Positions 11,523 to 21,762 of a stretch of 64,000 nt of DNA are shown in pieces. Location of the stretch: positions 2,279,501 through 2,343,500 of the forward strand of contig JAESUZ010003161.1 in NCBI GenBank assembly GCA_017311185.1. Direction: 5' to 3'. The position numbers and the translations under genes were made by a program. Each line of letters begins with the position of its first letter. Within the stretch, counting starts at the first letter, position 1. Below the pieces are notes generated by a model that was not told the origin of the DNA, did not search any database, and saw nothing but the letters and a program-made list of their open reading frames with translations. This DNA is from Proteles cristata cristata. Its lineage: Eukaryota > Chordata > Mammalia > Carnivora > Hyaenidae.

Positions 11523-11688
11523 TTAAATGTTCCTTAGAAACTCTTTATAGCTATCTATGAGACCCTAACAGGAGATAAAAATAATCTTGGGAAATTGCTA
11601 CTCTGGTACAAGGAAAACAACAATCTGTCTAAAGTAAACAGATCCTTAATATCAAACATTCTCAGTGTTTAAATAAAGGCAAGTTCTG

Positions 11689-11921
11689 GGGAGCCTGGGT
11701 GGCTTAGTCGGTTAAGCGTCCGACTTTCGCTTGGGTCATGATCTCGCGGTTCGTGGGTTCGAGCCCCGCGTCGGGCTCTGTGCTGACTGCCAGCTCAGAG
11801 CCTGGAGCCTGTTTCAGTCTGTGACTCCCTCTCTCTCTGACCCTCCCCTGCTCACGCTGTCTCTCTCTCTCTCTCTCTCTCTCTAGAAATAAAACATTAA
11901 AAAATTAAAAAAAAATAAAAT
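11689..11921 (+). mobile_element. CAN-SINE, young, with a perfect 18-bp duplication
   Basis: The body is close to the young subfamily consensus and the CT run is long. AAATAAAGGCAAGTTCTG is present without mismatch at 11671-11688 and 11922-11939, indicating a recent insertion in SCEL intron 5. Confidence 0.98.
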
Positions 11922-12004
11922 AAATAAAGGCAAGTTCTGATAAAATTAAATGAAGTTATTAAAAATTCTACAGTGTAAATCTGTGAGCAATACTGCATGT
12001 AATA

Positions 12005-12215
12005 ATAAAAATAGCTACCTACTATTTGCTGCTTACTGTATGCATTTTACTCTCTACTCTTTAAAGCATCTTTACAAGGGAGGTGTAATTATTTTCATTT
12101 TATAGATGAAGAAAAGGAATCTCAGAGAAAGTGAGTGACTTTCTCTCGGTCACCCCACTAGGAAGTAATGTGTCTCCAAATTCTTCTCAGTAGAGCCCAA
12201 TGTCCTACATCTAAT
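12005..12215 (-). mobile_element. MIR, antisense
   Basis: CTACCTACTATTTGCTGC, CATTTTATAGATGAAGAAAAGG, CTCAGAGAAAGTGAGTGAC and CACCCCACTAGGAAGTAATG are antisense MIR sequence. Confidence 0.75.
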
Positions 12216-12746
12216 TTCCTAGTGTGATTGTTTCAACACTCATCTATTAGGTCAACATGTCTTCCTTCACTTACTATTCTTCACCTCCAGGATCTCTTCT
12301 ATGCCACTAGGGGGATCAGTCTATGAGTAATAGTGGAGAGAACTACAAACTACTATTCCAATACATATGTCAATTTCTTATTACTTAGGAAGATTACTTT
12401 GTATTTCTCTTGAAAATTTTGTTTTTCCCACTTGTGATATGAAATAAACTGTTTTGATAAGTCTCAATATTAAAAACAGTAAATACCCAAATATAGTAAT
12501 TAGCAGTAGGATCAAAAGAGCCAAAGGAAAAGTTACATTTCCATAAGAGAACACTAGAGGTCACCCTAACCTAGGTTTTCCAAATCAGTCAATCTACCTT
12601 TAGAATTTGGGCCACATTGCATGCTACATACATTATTAGTTACTTAGGTTTTTTCAGAACACTTCATACTTTTACCTTCATATATATTTTTAAACAGACA
12701 ACTCCAAAGTACTTTTCTCATATTCATTTAAAATAAACGCATTATT

Positions 12747-12852
12747 TGGAGCATGTGACTTTTGATCTCAGGGTTGTGGATTTGAGCCCCACGTTGGGTG
12801 TATAGTTACTTGAAAATAAAATCTTAAAAACATCAAAATTAAATAAAAAATA
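12747..12852 (+). mobile_element. Short-type CAN-SINE, 5'-truncated
   Basis: It begins within the tRNA-like part (GAGCATGTGACTTTTGATC), has the B-box region GGATTTGAGCCCCACG and ends with AATAAAATCTTAAAAA; no CT-rich body. Duplication AAATAAA(C/T)GCATT at 12731 and 12853. Confidence 0.88.
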
Positions 12853-13172
12853 AAATAAATGCATTCTTCAAATACATACACACATGTATACCAGATACAG
12901 TTGGTAATCTTCCTCCTAAAAGTATTTCATATCTTAGGTTTAGAGTGGCCAACTTTATGAAAATCTGTGTCCTGTAAAGGATTTTCATTTCTTAACTGAT
13001 TCCCGAGTTCTTTCCCTTACATCTATACACTTAGAGGACGTTCCACACTACTGGAACTCAGGACTGCCTGGGGAATTAGCTGACCAAACATGCCACTAAA
13101 CCTCTGTGTCAATAAACCAGGTAATCCCTGGGCTCATTTCCTAGTGTATAAAGTGAGGGATTTGGGCTAGAT

Positions 13173-13362
13173 TAGTGGTTCTGACTTTGGGCTGCACATT
13201 AGAATCACTTCATAAGCTTTAGAAATGTCCGAGTCCCACCTCAGGCTAATTAAATCAAAGTTTTGGGGTGAGAGGTGGTGGGACCAAGTTATCAGTAAAG
13301 TTTAAAAGTTCTCTCAGTGATTCTAATTTGCAGCTAAGGCTGAAAACAACTCAACTGGTTAG
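13173..13362 (+). mobile_element. MER5-like hAT element
   Basis: Reads AGTGGTTCTGACTTTGGGCTGCACATTAGAATCAC near the left end, then GAGTCCCACCTCAGG and GGTGGTGGGACCAAG, the order of the MER5 consensus. The right end is eroded. Confidence 0.75.
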
Positions 13363-13526
13363 CTTGTAAGGTCTAGTCTAATTCATTGCTAATGTCTCAA
13401 GGCTTTGTCTTGACTGGCCTAATATAGACCTTCAAATACACAGCTTACAAAGGCTCCCAACCAATTTCCCTTTCTTAAGGCATAATTATCTCACTTTCAG
13501 ATTCATTCCTAGAAATAGGGTTTCCA

Positions 13527-13737
13527 GGGGCGTCTGGTTGGCTCAGTCGGTTGGGTGTCTGACTTCGACTTGGGTCATGATCTCACAGTTCGTGGGTTCA
13601 AGCCCCACGTTGGGCTCTCTAAGGACAGCTAGCTCAGAGCCTGGAGCCTGTTTCGGATTCTGCGTCTCCCTCTCTCTCTGGCCCTCCTCTGCTCACGCTG
13701 TCTCTCTCTCACTCAGAAATAAATAAATAAAAATTTT
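13527..13737 (+). mobile_element. CAN-SINE, full length
   Basis: Head GGGGCGTCTGGTTGGCTCAG. Perfect duplication AGAAATAGGGTTTCCA at 13511-13526 and 13738-13753. It lies 1.1 kb downstream of SCEL exon 5 in the transcript. Confidence 0.97.
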
Positions 13738-14857
13738 AGAAATAGGGTTTCCATCTTCAATTAATGGTGCAACAGGACAGCCATCAAGGCCAACGTGAAT
13801 GGACAGTTATTTTGACTCCTCTCTCCACTCATTGCTGTGGAGAAGAGATATTGCACAAATACTTCTACAAACTCATTTTTGTTGAGGCTATTAATTACAA
13901 AAGAGAAATTAACTTCTTAGGAATACCAGTATGGATTAGCCTCTATTCGGGAGACTGGCTTGAAAACCTATGAATCATGCAAAAGTATATACATTTCCTA
14001 CATGAATTAATACTGGCAAATATTGAAGATAGAATCTATTAGATACCATAAATTACAGCATATCTGATTAAAATGCAGCAGGTGGCATTTTTGTCTACAA
14101 TGGCAACATATCTTTAGCTACAGGGAGTGACCTCATCTGTTAAGGGGCACAGGTGTTTATTGTCTATACTCCAGCTAAAGTTGTTAACTTCGCTCTTTCT
14201 ATGCTTACTAAGCATTGCTACCAAATATAAAATAAAGATGTGATTTGTAGCATTTACAATTCTATCTAAAGAGATGTTTCTCAATTTTCTCCACAGGAAT
14301 GATTTCTTTCCCTCTGTGTAGAAGGAACTAACAACAGGCACAACACAGTGGACCCTTCTATAAGCCATATGGTGACTCTACTGCCACCATAAAAGTAGTT
14401 TTTTGTAAAAAGCCAATACCTTTATACTAGAGTGGATCAAAATGATTGTATTATTATAATTTACAGTCTCTCCATAAAAACAGAAACTGCTGTTTTCCCA
14501 CCAGTGGGATGGAAAGACCAAAAGTTAGAACAAGAACTGACTATTCATATTAACAAAAATAACTAGGTTCTCCATTTTAAACTGCACAGATTCCATGAAG
14601 TGTCCACACTACTTATACCCAAGCCAGTTTCTTCTGAAATGTTCTTATCAATCTATTAGCAAGATTTCAGGAAAATAGCATACTGAGTCAAGAATTTGTG
14701 AATTTTGAAGTAGGTATTCAATCTGAATAGCCCTTCTGTCTCTGCATATAGAATATCGTGTTCAAAACTCACTTTGGCAAACATTTACCTCATACTTGAT
14801 AAAAAGGGGATTTAATATACATTATGCATTCTGCTTGCATGATTAAAAACACCTTAC

Positions 14858-14926
14858 CTGTCTAAACTGTCATCAGATCTGTACCGACCAATTGTAGCTT
14901 TTGGCAAATCTCTCTCATTTGCTTTC
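14858..14926 (-). CDS. SCEL: SCEL exon 5: residues KANERDLPKATIGRYRSDDSLD
   Basis: The 69-nt exon has acceptor TTTTTTGCTACAG| and the strong donor CAG|GTAAGG. Only one frame is open: a split Arg codon, then KANERDLPKATI and GRYRSDDSLD. Human has VNERDVPKATISRYSSDDTLD in the same place. It is phase 2 at both ends and aligns in its last ten residues with the end of exon 4. Upstream in the pre-mRNA lies a long pyrimidine-rich tract (15389-15660 on the plus strand, purine-rich there). SINEs in opposite orientation flank the exon at 1.1 and 1.5 kb. Confidence 0.97.
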
Positions 14927-15388
14927 CTGTAGCAAAAAATAATTACAGAAGATCAAATAAATTACCAAAAATGTTTGTAACCTACCATGCCTTTGGTAAA
15001 ATTTTGGCCTATTCAAGTAGTAGACATTACCAAGGGAAGACAGCTTCAGAGTGTCTAAATCTCCCAAGGTTTTGACTTGGATGGAATAAATTATGGCAAA
15101 TCCACCTCCCCATGCTAATAAATGAATTCTTCTCTAGGTCCAATTATTTCTAACTTCAATGTAACATATTCAATTTGGAGATAAGCATAGGCAAAACAAA
15201 CAACATGATATGCAAAATGGTTAATAACTAATATGTACTCTTGTCAATACTGTTGACTTTCAGATCATAGGACTTAAACACAATAGACTTAAAATCAACT
15301 ATGTTTTGTTTGCAGAATTTTAGAAGCACCATATGCCATCTCAGCTGACTCAATACAAATAGTTTTATTTAGACTTCAGCACCGTGGA

Positions 15389-15660
15389 CAGGGTTGAAAA
15401 AAGAACTTGGGGAGTGAAGGGGTAGGGAAGAAAGGAAAAGGAAAAAAATAAAACAGGAAAAGCTTGAAAAAATAAAAAGAAAGTGGGAGATTAGAGAAAG
15501 GATAGATATAAGGAGGAGCTGTGGAGAATGGGGAGATAAGGAGAAGTGGGGAGAAGAGAGACAGAAAGCAAAGAAAGTTGAAGAACACAGGCAAGCAGAA
15601 CAAAGGAGAGAGGAAAGAAGACAAAAATGTAAGAGAGGATAGGAATCAAGATCATCAAAG
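15389..15660. repeat. Long purine-rich (plus) / pyrimidine-rich (minus) tract
   Basis: Over about 270 bases the plus strand is almost entirely A and G, with only scattered C and T. In the SCEL transcript it is a polypyrimidine region ending about 460 nt upstream of exon 5. It yields spurious long reading frames on the minus strand rich in Ser, Phe, Leu and Pro. Confidence 0.85.
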
Positions 15661-16039
15661 GAAATGGGGATATCTTGATCAGACTGATCAATCAGCAAAA
15701 ACAATCTGTTTAATGCTTTATATAGCTCTGTGATATAGGAAAATCAAGCTCTTTGGGGAATTATACCATGATTTATGGTGTTTGCATTTCAAAGTATCAT
15801 TTGATGCTGACAGATCAAAGATAAAGTGCTAAAACAGTATATGCACTTAAAATTTAATTTGTCACTGGATATTGTGTACTTTTATTAAACAAGCTTTTGA
15901 AGGTAAATAATATGCACTGTGTTGATGACTATGAGGAAGTCAAGAATAAAATCTATGAATCCTACCCTTGCAGAGACAAATTTGTTGTGTACATCCAAAG
16001 GAACAAAGTGGCTAGTGTTATAAAAGAGGTTCAGGTAAA

Positions 16040-16180
16040 ATGCAGGAAAGTTCTAAGGTGAGACAGTTTATTTCTAGACAAAAGAATCAGAAAGGGCCTT
16101 TTGGATAGAGTGCAGTTTGAGCAGGGCCTCAGAGGATAAATAGATGTGAATATTTTCAAAGAGAAACAGAGGGAACAGTG
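16040..16180 (+). mobile_element. L2-like fragment
   Basis: GTGCAGTTTGAGCAGGGCCTCAG followed by GATAAATAGATGTGAATATTTTC resembles an internal L2 3' segment. Confidence 0.45.
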
Positions 16181-16203
16181 TCTGTTGATGAAAGAGAAAA
16201 GTA

Positions 16204-16424
16204 GGGGCGCCTGGGTGGCTTAGTCGGTTAAGCGTCTGACTTTCGCTTAGGTCATGATCTCCCGGTTCGTGGGTTTGAGCCCCGCGTCGGGCTCTGTGCT
16301 GACTGCCAGCTCAGAGCCTGGAGCCTATTTCAGAGTCTGTGTCTCCCTCTCTCTCTGACCCTCCCCTGCTCGCGCTGTCTCTCTCTCTCTCCTAGAAATA
16401 AATAAAATATAAAAAAAAAAAGAG
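16204..16424 (+). mobile_element. CAN-SINE, young, left arm of an inverted pair
   Basis: Near-consensus young subfamily copy ending CTCCTAGAAATAAATAAAAT. Duplication AGAGAAAAGTA at 16193-16203 and 16425-16435. Confidence 0.97.
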
Positions 16425-16469
16425 AGAGAAAAGTAAAGAAAAATTACTTAATGTAAATTCCTAAGTTTT

Positions 16470-16668
16470 TTAATGTTTTTATTTACTTTTGAGAGAGAGA
16501 GAGAGAGACAGCAGGCTGGAAAGGGACAGAGAGAGAGAGGGAGATACAGAATCCAAAGTAGGCTCCAGGCACTGAGCTGTCAGCACAGAGCCCGATGCAG
16601 GGCTCAAACTCATGGACCATGAGATCATCAAGTCTGACGCTTAACCAGCTGAGCCACCCAGGTGCCCC
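16470..16668 (-). mobile_element. CAN-SINE, right arm of an inverted pair
   Basis: Reads in reverse: poly(T)-rich start, GA run, GGCTCCAGGCACTGAGCTG, and head ending GAGCCACCCAGGTGCCCC. Short duplication AAGTTTT at 16463 and 16669. It is 45 bp from the oppositely oriented SINE at 16204-16424. Confidence 0.96.
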
Positions 16669-17099
16669 AAGTTTTAAAGGAACCTCTGAGTGAAATCACA
16701 GTATAGTCCACCATTGTGTTTAATGCATGAATGCAAAGGGGCATCACGGGGCCATCTGACTCCCTTCTGCGAAACAGCACCTTTTCAAACAGCATCCTTT
16801 ATGTCTCATTAGCTGACTTTATTCTTCCCAGTACTTACGGCAATAGAACATATTATATTGTGTTTATTTGTTTTCAGTCTCTTCCGTCCTCCCTCTTCAG
16901 CTAAGATGTGGATTCTATGGAAGCAGGGACTTTGTTTTGTTCCCAGTCCCCAGGCCAGTGTCTGGTTCACAACTGATATCTCTGCAGGTATATGTGCTAC
17001 CAGGCTTATTTGACTGGTGTAAACAATCTGGCAGAAGTACATGGCAAAATTTCTTAGTTTGTGCATTCTGTAAAGCTGTTATCTAAGATGAGGAGAATA

Positions 17100-17520
17100 C
17101 ATTGTTTATCTTCGCTTTCCTTTATTATCAGTCCCTGCTCACATGAAACTTTTGCACACATTGCCACTTCTGCTGGAAGCACTTCTCTCCTGCCTCATGC
17201 CCACCAGCTGCCTTCCCTACTCGGAATCCCCTCTTCATCCTTTGAACAGCAATGCCAACACCAAAGAGCACTTTCTGGGTGGTATCTATGATTAATTCAA
17301 GCAGACTTGCGCTCTCTCTTCTCTATTCCCATGGCACTGTCATACACTTCTCCAATAGCACTTTTCATGGTATATTTTAGTATTGTAGTCTATGGATCCA
17401 TATTTTTCCAGAACGTAAGGGCTCTCTAAGCCCACGGGTGGTGGCTTATGCATCTTTGTTTTGTATTCCCAGCACCTGGCACGACATCAAGCACATAGTA
17501 GATGTTCCAAAATGGTGTTG
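17100..17520 (+). mobile_element. L2 fragment
   Basis: The 3' part reads GTATTCCCAGCACCTGGCAC, then CACATAGTAGATGTTCC and GTTGAATG, the typical L2 end. The CT-rich part upstream (GCCTCATGCCCACC...) fits the preceding L2 section. Confidence 0.7.
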
Positions 17521-18224
17521 AATGTCCACCAAAGTGGGTATGGCCTCTATGAAAGGGAAGAAAAGGGCCAAGTGGGCATCTATTTGAGCAAGCTCAAGGA
17601 GAAAAATCACCTACACTTCCCTTCTAAAAACATGTATTTTGAGACACTAGTTATGGGTCAAGGGGAAAACATCTTGGGCTCACACATTTTTGTTACTGAA
17701 GATATAAGTTCAATGTGCTGTGTTAGAATGTTGTCCACCAACAGGAAAGACTCAGGAAACCATATAGTTTAAAAATAAGCACAAAAGGCATTAAACTCCT
17801 GTTGTCCTAAAACATACTAGGAATACAAAGCTTACTATCCACTGCCACACTCCAAAACAAGTATATTTGTTCTGAATAGTTCCAGAGAAAGACAAATAAA
17901 ATGGAGGGAGCAATTTCCACTGGTGGCTGGACTGAAATGATCAGACTCTCTTTTTTTGGGGGGGGGGTGAGATGAGAGTGAAGGGGAAACAAGGCTGAAA
18001 TCTTCAAAGTCATGAAGACCAAGGAGAGGGCATAAGCAGTCACAGAACAATCAATCAGATGAACTAAGGCTGGGAACCAGAACACCAAACAGATACTTTG
18101 TGTAGAGGATTCTAACCTCAGGACCCTCGGAATAGGTCAAAATTATGAACAGGTTTAAAGGGGTTTAGAAACATTCATGAATAAAGGTTTCTAAAATATT
18201 CAAGATGTATATCTAACTTTTTTC

Positions 18225-18248
18225 TTTGTTTTAGAGTTTATCTATTTT

Positions 18249-18295
<47 letters not shown>

Positions 18296-18455
18296 TGGGG
18301 AGGGGTAGAAAGAGAGGGAGAGGGATAGAATCCCAAACAGGCTCTGCTGTCAGTGAGGATCCCAACTTGGAGCTCCATCCCACAAACCATGAGGTCATAA
18401 CCTGAGCCAAAATCAAGAGTCAGAGGCTTAACTGACTAAGCCACCCAGGCACCCC
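18225..18455 (-). mobile_element. CAN-SINE with an expanded GA run
   Basis: Reverse SINE with about 40 bases of nearly pure GA at 18250-18290, then CCATGAGGTCATAACCTGAG and head end GCCACCCAGGCACCCC. Imperfect flanking duplication ending in TAACTTTT. Confidence 0.94.
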
Positions 18456-19127
18456 AAGGTGTCTACTTAACTTTTTAAAGTCCATGCCATGAAAAACAAT
18501 CACACTCTTTTACTAAGTATGTCTTGGTGGCACACAGTCTACCGGACCAGATAAAACTTGTGTCTGATAATTGGGTTCTTCTGATGGGTGTGGTTGTTTG
18601 TATGTGTGTGAGCATAAATGTGTTTTAATAAGAATATTATCTGTTTATGTGATCAATCTTAGATTATTTACATTATTGTGATTATGAGTTTTGTCTGATT
18701 TTTTCTACAATTTTCCCGTTAGCCTTTTTGCCATTCAGTATCATTAAATATGTTCCACAAGCCTAGGAGTTTCTAAAAAGAAATGTTCTGCTCATAAAGC
18801 AAGTGAACTCTAGGGCTATTATTTCTGTATTTTAGGGGGTCCTTTTCCTAAGGTTCAGAGATATCTTATGTGATCACATTTCTGTGAACCCTTTCCTTTT
18901 CCATTCAAGTGGGCTGCCTCAGGGGATTGGTTATTCTACACTTCCAAGCTTTGGTTCTGGAAGCACAAAGCTGCAGAAGAACAGACTTTGCCTTGTGGAA
19001 AGTCTTTCAGAATGCCAGGGAAAGCCTGAGGCAAGCCACAAATATTCAGCTTGTCTTGAACAAGTCTTCTCTCAAAACTATCATCTTTGTGTTTCTTCTA
19101 ATGATGTAACTTGTCTGAAACACCCAC

Positions 19128-19187
19128 CTGTCCAAGGCATCATGGGAGTTATGTCGATTGAGCACCACCCTACCATAATTTTCATCT
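19128..19187 (-). CDS. SCEL: SCEL exon 4: 20-residue symmetric exon, DENYGRVVLNRH...
   Basis: The exon is 60 nt, with acceptor TTCTCTGCAG| and donor G|GTGGGTG. The codon split across the exon 3 junction gives Lys; the remainder reads DENYGRVVLNRHNSHDALD, with Arg completed by the next exon. From memory this is identical to the human protein, making it the strongest single anchor for the SCEL call. The exon is phase 2 at both ends. The final hydroxyl-rich stretch followed by LD-R recurs in the next exon (SDDSLD-R) and resembles the LD core of the later sciellin repeats, which suggests growth by exon duplication. Confidence 0.98.
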
Positions 19188-19689
19188 CTGCAGAGAAAGA
19201 ACAAAATTAAGTCACACGGAAAGTTACCACAATATTTGGTAAATATTAAATAAGGGGGATGGGGAAAGGAGCTCACAATTTAGGGCAAGATGAATTCATT
19301 TTAGTCCAGGCATAAGAACACAACTATGCATTTATTTTTATCAGTCTCCCCTTGAAAGAACATGATGAAAAAAAACAAGTTGGTCAGTACAAATGATCAT
19401 TATTCAGACATATCCCGTGAGGTTTCCATATGATTCAACAATGGAATGAGGGTTATTTTTTTTTTATCAGAGTGTGGGAACATGTAGATATCTACTTTAT
19501 GTACATTTCTAGAGTGCTTGTCTGCAGGAAGGCAAAAGCTTTCTACAAGCATGTTTTAAATTATGCCCTTTATATTTGGACATTTTCATTGGATGGACAA
19601 AAAAGTAGGAAAATTCATACCAATATTTGTGGCTAAGGAGGTGGATCATTCACAGGAGATTTAGTCCATTTTTGAACCATGATAATACA

Positions 19690-19880
19690 TAGTTTGCTCT
19701 GTTTGGTCCTTAAAATAATTCTATGAATTAGGCAAGGAAGATTCTGTCATATTCAATTCACAGAAGAAGAAATTGATCAGAGATTTTGTGGTTTTCTTAA
19801 GACTAAAAGTTAGTAAGTGACAGACATGGGTCTAGGACCCAGATCTTTTTATTTCAAACCTCTGCCCTCTCCTACTGGTT
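19690..19880 (-). mobile_element. MIR, antisense, eroded
   Basis: TAAAATAATTCTATGAATTAGGC, CACAGAAGAAGAAATTGATC and GTTAGTAAGTGACAGACATGGG fit an antisense MIR. Confidence 0.6.
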
Positions 19881-20829
19881 AACCCTTCATATATAACCCT
19901 TCATACATACATAGACCTTCATACATAAAATCCCAAACCATGTCTTTCTTACTTTGTACTGTGGACCTGAAAGTACAGGCAATTTTAGGAAATGTCAAAA
20001 CATGTAGAAGAGCTTTTGGCATTGAACCAAAGCCAAAGAGTAAGTACCTGAACGTTTTTCATGTAAACCCAACCAAACCTGAAATACCACATTGTTCCTG
20101 GCTCTGCTCCCTTAATGTTATGCAATACTCTGGAACGATTTGTAATAAAGATGTACAAGAAACTGTGGTGGATAATTAAAAAGAAAGATGAATGGTGAGG
20201 TTGAAACAATCCCAGCAAATTTATACCCTCAAAAATCCCAAAGGTACTTCATCTCTCTTGATAACCCTTCCTTATGCTTGTGAGAGAGAAGCGGACACAA
20301 TACGCATCCCTGCCTAAAGAAGAATCGTAACACACAGCCCGGAACTGGGCCGGTAGGAGTGGGCAAAGCACCAGAGCTAGCTTCCCCTGCATCCAGCAGC
20401 TGGCATGTCCTCTAAGCTGGCTTTCCTGGGTCTTTATAAATAAGGCACACCTGGCATAAAACCATCATTCCTACCAATTACAATTTGTCTTAGACACCTC
20501 TATCTTCACTCACCTGTGCATATATTTGCAACACCGAATTTGTGATTCACATTTGACATCACCCTACCATTAGAGAAAGGTAGAAATGCCATAGTAGGCT
20601 CTGACAGAAATCATAAATGTGCTACTGAAGGAAATGATCGTTGTCCAGGAATGTTAACTCCAAAAGTCAGTGTGAGTCTCTAAATACACCTATATTCCCT
20701 TAAAATAATAAGATTTAATAACAGAAACTAATAGAAATCTTTACTTAATGGTTACAAGTATGTCCCTCAAATAACTATATATGGGCAGTTTAGTAGAAAG
20801 CATCCAGTAAGTATCCTGCAATGCAGAGC

Positions 20830-21025
20830 TTCCCAACTTTGGTGCTATGACACTATGGGCTTGATAATTTTGTGTTGTGAGGAGAACCCTGTGCATTGTA
20901 GGATGTGTAGCAGCATCCATGACCTCTACCCACTAGATGTCAAGAGCACTCCCCAATTTTGATAACTTAAAATGTCTCTAAACCTTGCCAAACATCCTCT
21001 GGGTACATAACTGCCCCTGAATGAG
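20830..21025 (-). mobile_element. MER20 hAT element, antisense
   Basis: Diagnostic stretches TGTGCATTGTAGGATGTGTA, GCAGCATCCATGACCTCTAC and CCACTAGATG, followed by AAAATGTCTCTAAACCTTGCC, match MER20 in reverse orientation. Confidence 0.85.
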
Positions 21026-21044
21026 GACATCAGTGTAAAAGAAA

Positions 21045-21176
21045 GACAATGGGTCATATTAAAATCTCAACTTCATCACTTAATAGCTGTGTGGATTTGA
21101 CAAGTTACTTAACTTTTCTGAGCCTCATATCTTTCTTCTGTAAAATATAGGATGTAATAATTATCTGTGTGATTTG
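21045..21176 (+). mobile_element. MIR, host of a SINE-L1 nest
   Basis: CACTTAATAGCTGTGTGGATTTG, CAAGTTACTTAACTTTTCTGAGCC and TCTTCTGTAAAATATAGG are MIR core. It resumes after the SINE at 21763 (GAGATTTTGCGGTGCTTTG). Confidence 0.8.
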
Positions 21177-21185
21177 TGAGATTTT

Positions 21186-21762
21186 TTTTTAATTTGAGAG
21201 AGAGTGAGCACATCCAAGTCGGGGAGGAGAGAAAGAGAGAGGGAATGAGAGAGATTGAGAGAGAAGAGAATCTCAAGGAGGCTCCATGCTCAATGTGGAG
21301 CCAGATGCTGGGCTTGATGCCATGACTGTGAGATTGTGACCTGAGCCGAAATCAAGAGTTGGATATGCCTAGTGAGAAAGAATGAAATCTGGCCATTTGT
21401 AGCAATGTGGATGGAACTCGAGGGTGTTATGCTGAGTGAAATACGTCAGGCAGAGAGGGACAGATACCATACGTTTTCACTCATAAGTGGAACAGGAGAA
21501 ACTTAACAGAGGACCATGGGGAAGGGAGAAGGGGAAAAATAGTTGAGGAGAGGGAGGGGGGCAAACCAAGAGGGACTCTTGAATACTGAGAATAAACTGA
21601 GGGCTGATGAGGGTGGGGGAGAGGGGAAGGGGGGTGATGGGCATGGAGGAGGGCACTCATTGGGATGAGCACTGGGTGTTATATGGAAACCAACTTAATG
21701 ATAAACTATAAAAGAAAAAAAAACGAGTTGGATGCCTAACTGACTGAGCCACCCAGCTGCCC
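21186..21762 (-). mobile_element. CAN-SINE interrupted by an L1 and itself inserted in a MIR
   Basis: The reverse SINE body is 21186-21370 and its head end (CTAACTGACTGAGCCACCCAGCTGCC) is 21731-21762, separated by a 354-bp L1 3' end. Duplication TGAGATTTT at 21177-21185 and 21763-21771. Confidence 0.94.
21371..21724 (+). mobile_element. L1 3' end inserted in a SINE
   Basis: It starts GTGAGAAAGAATGAAATCTGG, includes GGAGGGCACTCATTGGGATG and ends with a poly(A) tail. Duplication GAGTTGGAT(AT)GCCT on both sides, made from the host SINE. Confidence 0.95.

Larger units (their letters stand above)
8897..14857 (-). other. SCEL intron 5; repeat-rich, no exon found
   Basis: It contains the MER2 at 9195-9520, the 23-bp minisatellite, an L1 3' end, four SINEs, a MIR and a MER5, all listed separately. 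9990-10840 and 13760-14850 hold nothing I recognise. No further sciellin-like exon is needed here, because exon 5 joins exon 6 in frame and in the order of the human protein. Confidence 0.6.
14927..19127 (-). other. SCEL intron 4
   Basis: It holds the purine-rich tract at 15389-15660, an L2 piece at about 16040-16180, two SINEs in inverted orientation at 16204-16668, L2 remains at 17100-17520 and another minus-strand SINE at 18225-18455. 17520-18200 and 18480-19127 contain nothing I recognise, apart from a run of nine G at 17959-17967. Confidence 0.6.

Noticed and set aside
13000..13080. SCEL exon with donor near 13010 on the minus strand
   Set aside because: A GTAAGGG is present, but the upstream sequence does not match sciellin and exons 5 and 6 already join directly in the human order.
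15369..15704. 111-codon minus-strand frame rich in Ser, Leu and Phe
   Set aside because: It is the complement of the purine-rich tract, and three overlapping frames look alike there; compositional artefact.
19046..19276. A 76-codon minus-strand reading frame as a gene of its own
   Set aside because: Only its middle (19187-19128) is coding: it is SCEL exon 4, bounded by AG and GT. The rest is intron read through.
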